Source: Paracoccus denitrificans (GTDB lineage: Bacteria > Pseudomonadota > Alphaproteobacteria > Rhodobacterales > Rhodobacteraceae). From it: a DNA stretch of 64,000 bases. Below are positions 60,810 through 64,000 of this stretch, in pieces. Positions within the stretch are counted from its first letter, which is position 1. The number at the start of each line of letters is the position of its first letter. Both the position numbers and the translations under genes were made by a program. The notes beneath the pieces are model-generated. The model searched no databases, was not told the origin of the DNA, and saw only the letters and a program-made list of their open reading frames with translations. The stretch is taken from positions 1-64,000 of the forward strand of contig QFNE01000008.1 in NCBI GenBank assembly GCA_003240735.1, in the 5' to 3' direction.

Positions 60810-61624
60810 TCCGGACACGGTTCGCCCCGTCGCCCACAGGTCCGCTGCACTTAGGCCATGCCTTCGCCGCCGTCACCGCCGCGCGGCTGGCGTCACCGGG
60901 GCAGTTCCTGCTGCGTATCGAAGATATCGACCGCAGTCGCAGTAAGCCCGAGTGGGAAGCGGCGATCTTTGACGACCTGCGCTGGCTGGATCTGGAATGG
61001 GCGCAGCCAGTCATGCGCCAGTCTGGTCGGATGGACGCCTATCGCACGGCGCTGGATACGCTGAACCGGCGCGGGTTGCTGTATCCCTGTCGCTGCAAGC
61101 GGTCGGACATCCAGGCGGCCTTGTCAGCGCCGCAGGAAGGCGTCGTCGGACCCGATGGGCCGATCTACCCCGGTACGTGCCGCACCCGTTCGATGGATGA
61201 TGCCGCGCCGGGCGACGCCATCCGGCTGAACGTGGGCCGCGCTTTCGACCTGATCGACGGCCCTTTGCAGTTCAGCGATCACGGGCTGCATGAAATGGAC
61301 GCGGTCCAATTTCGGCAGACAGTCGGTGACCCGGTGTTGGCGCGGCGCGGCATGGGAACGTCATATCACCTGTCGGTAGTCGTCGATGATGCGGCCCAAG
61401 GCATCACATTGGTGACGCGCGGCGCCGATCTGTTTGATGCAACATGGATCCACGTTCTGCTGCAAAGGTTGCTGGACCTGCCGACGCCGGCATATCACCA
61501 CCACGCGCTGATCCGCGACGACGACGGCAAGCGACTGGCCAAGCGCGACGACGCGCGCGCCATTGCGTCCTATCGTGCGGCGGGGATGGCCCCGGCCGAG
61601 GTGCTAGGGTTGGTCGGGCTCTGA
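60791..61624 (+). CDS. gluQRS: Glutamyl-Q tRNA(Asp) synthetase
   Basis: Truncated glutamyl-tRNA synthetase paralogue that puts glutamate on queuosine of tRNA(Asp). At 277 aa it has only the catalytic domain: RFAPSPTGPLHLGHAFAAV (HIGH motif), RIEDIDRSR, zinc-site residues in YPCRCKRSDI and YPGTCR, and KRLAKRDDARA (KMSKS-like). It has no anticodon-binding domain, as normal for the family. The start is GTG at 60791 within trmFO. Its 3' end overlaps the convergent hisI by 21 bp. Confidence 0.94.
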   Translation: MAGGPVIRTRFAPSPTGPLHLGHAFAAVTAARLASPGQFLLRIEDIDRSRSKPEWEAAIFDDLRWLDLEWAQPVMRQSGRMDAYRTALDTLNRRGLLYPCRCKRSDIQAALSAPQEGVVGPDGPIYPGTCRTRSMDDAAPGDAIRLNVGRAFDLIDGPLQFSDHGLHEMDAVQFRQTVGDPVLARRGMGTSYHLSVVVDDAAQGITLVTRGADLFDATWIHVLLQRLLDLPTPAYHHHALIRDDDGKRLAKRDDARAIASYRAAGMAPAEVLGLVGL

Positions 61625-61984
61625 CGGCGCCATGACCTCGACCTCAGCCCCATCCCGAACAGCCGTGTAAAAACAGCTGCGGCGGTTGGTGTGACAGGCA
61701 GGACCGATCTGTTCGACGAGCAGAAGCAGCGCGTCGCGGTCACAATCCACGCGCATCTCGATCAGCTGCTGTGTGTGTCCCGAGGTGTCGCCCTTGGTCC
61801 AGAAGGATTGCCGCGACCGCGACCAGTACGTCACCCGCCCTTCGGCCAGGGTGCGCGCGACCGCATCCGCGTTCATCCACGCCAGCATCAGAACCTCCCC
61901 GCTCGCGTGGTCCTGCGCTACGGCGGGTATCAGGCCGTTGGCATCGTATCGCAGCGTGGCAGGGTCGAACGTGACTTCGGTCAT
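61604..61984 (-). CDS. hisI: Phosphoribosyl-AMP cyclohydrolase
   Basis: Third step of histidine synthesis, hydrolysing PR-AMP. At 126 aa it is the stand-alone HisI form without HisE. Motifs are VLMLAWMNADAVARTL, VTYWSRSRQSFWTKGDTSGHTQ in part, MRVDCDRDALLLLVEQIGPACHTNRRSCF in part; the Asp and Cys residues bind magnesium and zinc. The ATG at 61984 has a GAAAGGAAAG site. Its 3' end overlaps gluQRS by 21 bp. Confidence 0.96.
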   Translation of the reverse strand: MTEVTFDPATLRYDANGLIPAVAQDHASGEVLMLAWMNADAVARTLAEGRVTYWSRSRQSFWTKGDTSGHTQQLIEMRVDCDRDALLLLVEQIGPACHTNRRSCFYTAVRDGAEVEVMAPSEPDQP

Positions 61985-62065
61985 GGACTTTCCTTTCAGG
62001 GCCATCGCCCCTATCTGCAACGTAATCTAGCCATCACTGCCTGCGGGCAAAAGCCGGGATTGCGC

Positions 62066-62500
62066 ATGGACGAAGACCTCATGGCGCTTTATTCGCGCCG
62101 CATTCTGGCGCTGGCGTCCGACATTCCTCACTTGGGACGCCTGCCTGATGCGGACTCACACGCAATGCGAAGATCGCCGCAATGCGGGTCAGTGGTCACG
62201 GCATATGTGCGGATGCAAGACGGGCGCATCGCCGATTTCTCGCAAGAGGTTCGCGCCTGCGCTTTGGGTCAGGCGTCTGCCGCGCTGCTGGGTGCCTGCG
62301 TCATGGGCCGCACAAAGGCCGAGCTTCAGTCGGGACGGGACGCGCTGTTTGCGCTGCTGAAAGATGGATCGAGCGCCGTGGACAGCCCATTCGAGGGAAT
62401 AGAGGTCCTGACACCAGCCAAGGAATTCCCCAACCGCCATGCATCGATCATGCTGGCATGGGACGCGACGCTGGACGCAATCGCCAACACAGACCCCTGA
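62066..62500 (+). CDS. IscU/NifU-N-like iron-sulfur cluster assembly scaffold protein
   Basis: A 144-aa protein of the IscU-like (NifU N-terminal) fold family: RSPQCGSVVTAYVRMQDGRI with the first Cys, VRACALGQASAALLGACVMG with the second, and KEFPNRHASIMLAWDATLDA in place of the third-Cys region, where no Cys is present. The missing third ligand suggests it is not a standard scaffold; such divergent members are frequent in Rhodobacterales with unknown function. The ATG at 62066 follows a GGGA site. Convergent with the small SOS-box ORF. Confidence 0.78.
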   Translation: MDEDLMALYSRRILALASDIPHLGRLPDADSHAMRRSPQCGSVVTAYVRMQDGRIADFSQEVRACALGQASAALLGACVMGRTKAELQSGRDALFALLKDGSSAVDSPFEGIEVLTPAKEFPNRHASIMLAWDATLDAIANTDP

Positions 62501-62502
62501 AG

Positions 62503-62532
62503 AAAAAGCCGGCCTGCGTGTGGCAGACCGGC
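62503..62532 (-). terminator. Intrinsic terminator of the 31-aa ORF transcript
   Basis: On the minus strand GCCGGTCTGC pairs with GCAGGCCGGC (one mismatch) around a 5-nt loop and is followed by TTTTTCTTC. The T run exists only in the leftward direction, so it ends a transcript coming from the recG side and not the IscU-like gene. Confidence 0.8.
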
Positions 62533-62556
62533 AGGTACGCATCACCGTGCGGCAGG

Positions 62557-62579
62557 GTGACGGCAGGGACAGCCGTCAC
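62557..62579. repeat. Perfect 8-bp inverted repeat in the 3' region of the 31-aa ORF transcript
   Basis: GTGACGGC and GCCGTCAC around a 7-nt loop, between the ORF stop and the terminator. No T run follows, so it is not itself a terminator; it could protect the RNA 3' end or pair with a target. Confidence 0.5.
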
Positions 62580-62606
62580 ACGAAGAGTGATGCGGGGCAG
62601 AACAGA

Positions 62607-62702
62607 TCAACCGCCAATCAGCGCCGGCAGACACAGCATGGAGACGGTAGCCACCGCCAGCGCGGCGATGGACAGGATATCGGAAACGGCTTCGTCGAAC
62701 AT
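62607..62702 (-). CDS. Putative SOS-regulated 31-aa membrane peptide
   Basis: A 31-codon ORF starting MFDEAVSDIL and ending LPALIGG. The first ten residues carry three acidic charges; residues 11-29 (SIAALAVATVSMLCLPALI) form a single transmembrane helix with a Cys and a Pro. AAAGG lies 7 nt before the ATG. Upstream is a perfect GTTC-N7-GTTC LexA box, 65 bp from the start as for uvrA; downstream is an intrinsic terminator on the same strand. The arrangement resembles SOS-induced small membrane proteins (SidA, TisB), but I claim no sequence homology. It could alternatively be a tail of the recG message. Confidence 0.6.
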   Translation of the reverse strand: MFDEAVSDILSIAALAVATVSMLCLPALIGG

Positions 62703-62766
62703 GTCAGAACCTTTGCGTTGGCGTATCGGTTGCTGCTTTGTTCTCACGTCGCTCCGATTCTGTAAA

Positions 62767-62781
62767 GAACATTTTAAGAAC
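62767..62781 (-). promoter_or_regulatory. LexA (SOS) box before the 31-aa ORF
   Basis: The minus strand reads GTTC-TTAAAAT-GTTC, matching the alphaproteobacterial LexA consensus at all eight fixed positions. It lies just past the recG stop and 65 bp before the small ORF, in an AT-rich patch suited to a promoter. Confidence 0.72.
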
Positions 62782-62788
62782 TTTTTAA
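62774..62788. promoter_or_regulatory. CtrA-like motif TTAA-N7-TTAA
   Basis: Both TTAA halves are exact with a 7-nt spacer, the full CtrA consensus. It overlaps the LexA box by 8 bp and ends at the base before the recG stop codon. The local AT richness makes a chance match possible. Confidence 0.4.
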
Positions 62789-64000
62789 TTACCCGGCAGC
62801 GATCAGGCGGATCGCCTTGTCCTGTTCCATGAACCAAAGCAGCGTCCGCGCAGCCTCGCCCCGCGGGGATGTGAGGTTCGGGTCACGCTCCAGCAGGGCG
62901 CGGGCGTCGTCCCGCGCAATCGCCATCAGCGAAGGCTGGCGTTCCAGATCGGCTATGCGAAATCGTGGCAGCCCGGACTGCGCGGTGCCGATCACGTCAC
63001 CAGCCCCGCGCATGGCCAGATCTTCCTCGGCGATGCGAAAGCCATCGTCGGTCTCTCGCAGGATGTTCAGACGTCGTTTGCCCGTTTCAGACAACGGGTC
63101 CTTATACAGCAGAACGCAGGACGACTGTTCGCTGCCGCGCCCCACCCGCCCGCGAAGCTGGTGCAGCTGCGCCAGACCAAAGCTTTCCGCCCGCTCGATC
63201 ACCATGATCGTCGCGGCGGGCACGTCGACGCCGACCTCGATCACGGTGGTCGCCACCAGCAGTTGCCCGCGGCCACTGGCGAAGTCTGCCATAGCGGCGT
63301 CACGCGCCTCGACCGGCATCTGGCCGTGGATCAGCCGGACCGCATCGCCGAATTCGGCGCGAAGGGATTCGAACCGGGCCTGCGCGGCGGTCAGATCGAC
63401 CAGTTCGCTTTCCTCAACCAGCGGGCACACCCAATAGGCCCGCGTACCCTGCGCCAGCGCCCCACGAAGCCGCGTGATGACGGTGTCCATCCGGCTGTCC
63501 GGCAAAGCGATCGTCGTGATCGGTTGGCGTCCCGGTGGTTTTTCGTCCAGCACCGAAAGCTCCATATCGCCGTACTGTGCCAGCGCCAGACTGCGCGGTA
63601 TCGGCGTCGCAGTCATCACGAGCATGTCGGGCGGCGCACCGTTTCCCTTCGCCCCCAGACCCATCCGCTGCGCGACCCCGAACCGGTGTTGTTCGTCAAT
63701 CACCGCAAGGCGCAGGTCATGAAATTCAACGCCCTTCTGAAAGACGGCATGAGTGCCCACGAGGATGTCGATCCGCCCAGACGCGAGGTCGGCCAGGATC
63801 TGCGCCCGTTCGGGCCCGCGATCCCGCCCGGTCAGCGCGACGAGCCGCACCCCTGCCGCCTGCGCCAGCGGCTGTAGGGCAGCAAGATGCTGGCGGGCCA
63901 GGATTTCGGTCGGGGCCATCAGCACACCCTGCCCGCCCGCCTCGACCGCGATCAGCAGCGACAGCAACGCAACCAGCGTTTTGCCCGCCCCCACATCCCC
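62789..64000 (-). CDS. recG: ATP-dependent DNA helicase RecG (5' part cut by window)
   Basis: Branch-migration helicase acting on stalled forks and Holliday junctions. Only the C-terminal 403 codons are here; the frame is open to the edge, which cuts within GDVGAGKT (motif I). Helicase motifs follow: LMAPTEILARQH (Ia), VIDEQHRFGV (II), VMTATPIPRSLAL (III), ATTVIEVGVDVP (V) and QLRGRVGRG (VI), then the RecG C-terminal region. The wedge domain lies beyond the window. Confidence 0.96.
   Translation of the reverse strand, partial: GDVGAGKTLVALLSLLIAVEAGGQGVLMAPTEILARQHLAALQPLAQAAGVRLVALTGRDRGPERAQILADLASGRIDILVGTHAVFQKGVEFHDLRLAVIDEQHRFGVAQRMGLGAKGNGAPPDMLVMTATPIPRSLALAQYGDMELSVLDEKPPGRQPITTIALPDSRMDTVITRLRGALAQGTRAYWVCPLVEESELVDLTAAQARFESLRAEFGDAVRLIHGQMPVEARDAAMADFASGRGQLLVATTVIEVGVDVPAATIMVIERAESFGLAQLHQLRGRVGRGSEQSSCVLLYKDPLSETGKRRLNILRETDDGFRIAEEDLAMRGAGDVIGTAQSGLPRFRIADLERQPSLMAIARDDARALLERDPNLTSPRGEAARTLLWFMEQDKAIRLIAAG

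Noticed and set aside
1..64000. CRISPR arrays, insertion sequences, prophage or integrated elements
   Set aside because: No regularly spaced repeats, transposase, integrase or phage genes are visible, and gene content is core metabolism throughout.

Overview
The window is chromosomal DNA from a GC-rich alphaproteobacterium, almost certainly a member of the Rhodobacterales (Rhodobacteraceae/Roseobacteraceae). The evidence is the nuo operon with its family-specific extra ORFs (DUF5333- and DUF5337-like), the lgt-midA-pgeF run, the Hsp20/DUF1150 pair, RNase J behind birA and coaX, and direct-repeat LexA boxes of the form GTTC-N7-GTTC. The genus cannot be fixed from the sequence. I see no tRNA, rRNA, CRISPR array, IS element or prophage. 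The window is densely coding, with no gene-free stretch over 300 bases; purK (left edge) and recG (right edge) are cut by the window.

Left part (1-24.8 kb). Purine synthesis (purE-purK) is followed by a heat-shock pair (hsp20 and a DUF1150 gene) that ends at a bidirectional terminator shared with sat-cysC (sulfate activation). A divergent Lrp/AsnC regulator comes next, then the lgt-midA-pgeF operon, ubiK, and a head-to-head pair of a DUF6476-like membrane protein and rluD. After these come rpoH, a protein with a degenerate M48-like region, a secreted SPOR-domain protein, upp, and the nucleoside-salvage operon cdd-deoA-deoB-add. maeB, a VOC protein, aroA, trmB, rnj and coaX complete this part.

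Centre (24.8-44 kb). On the minus strand lies a complete 14-gene complex I operon, nuoABCDEFGHIJKLMN, that runs into birA-coaX-rnj. At least seven non-subunit ORFs are interspersed: a 229-aa membrane/charged protein, DUF5337, DUF5333, a secreted 141-aa protein, a lipoprotein, a 58-aa ORF and a CMD-family protein. uvrA lies upstream with its own LexA box.

Right part (44-64 kb). After uvrA come a nucleosidase and dusA, then an MFS transporter divergent from cyoABCD-surf1 (bo3-type quinol oxidase plus assembly factor). A MRJP-like beta-propeller protein, a PCC/DUF296 protein, an alpha/beta hydrolase, rplY, an FkbM methyltransferase, trmFO, gluQRS, hisI, an IscU-like protein and recG follow. Complex I and the bo3 oxidase together could form a short NADH-to-quinol-to-oxygen chain, with ubiK supporting quinone synthesis.

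Most interesting observation: between recG and the IscU-like gene, on the minus strand, lies a compact unit of about 280 bp. It has a perfect GTTC-N7-GTTC LexA box (overlapping a TTAA-N7-TTAA CtrA-like motif), a good ribosome binding site, a 31-codon ORF for an acidic-headed single-span membrane peptide, a perfect hairpin and an intrinsic terminator. Its layout resembles SOS-induced small membrane proteins such as Caulobacter SidA or E. coli TisB, and it may be an undescribed SOS peptide. A second unusual element is a perfect 9-bp GC stem that buries the Shine-Dalgarno sequence of the SPOR-protein gene.
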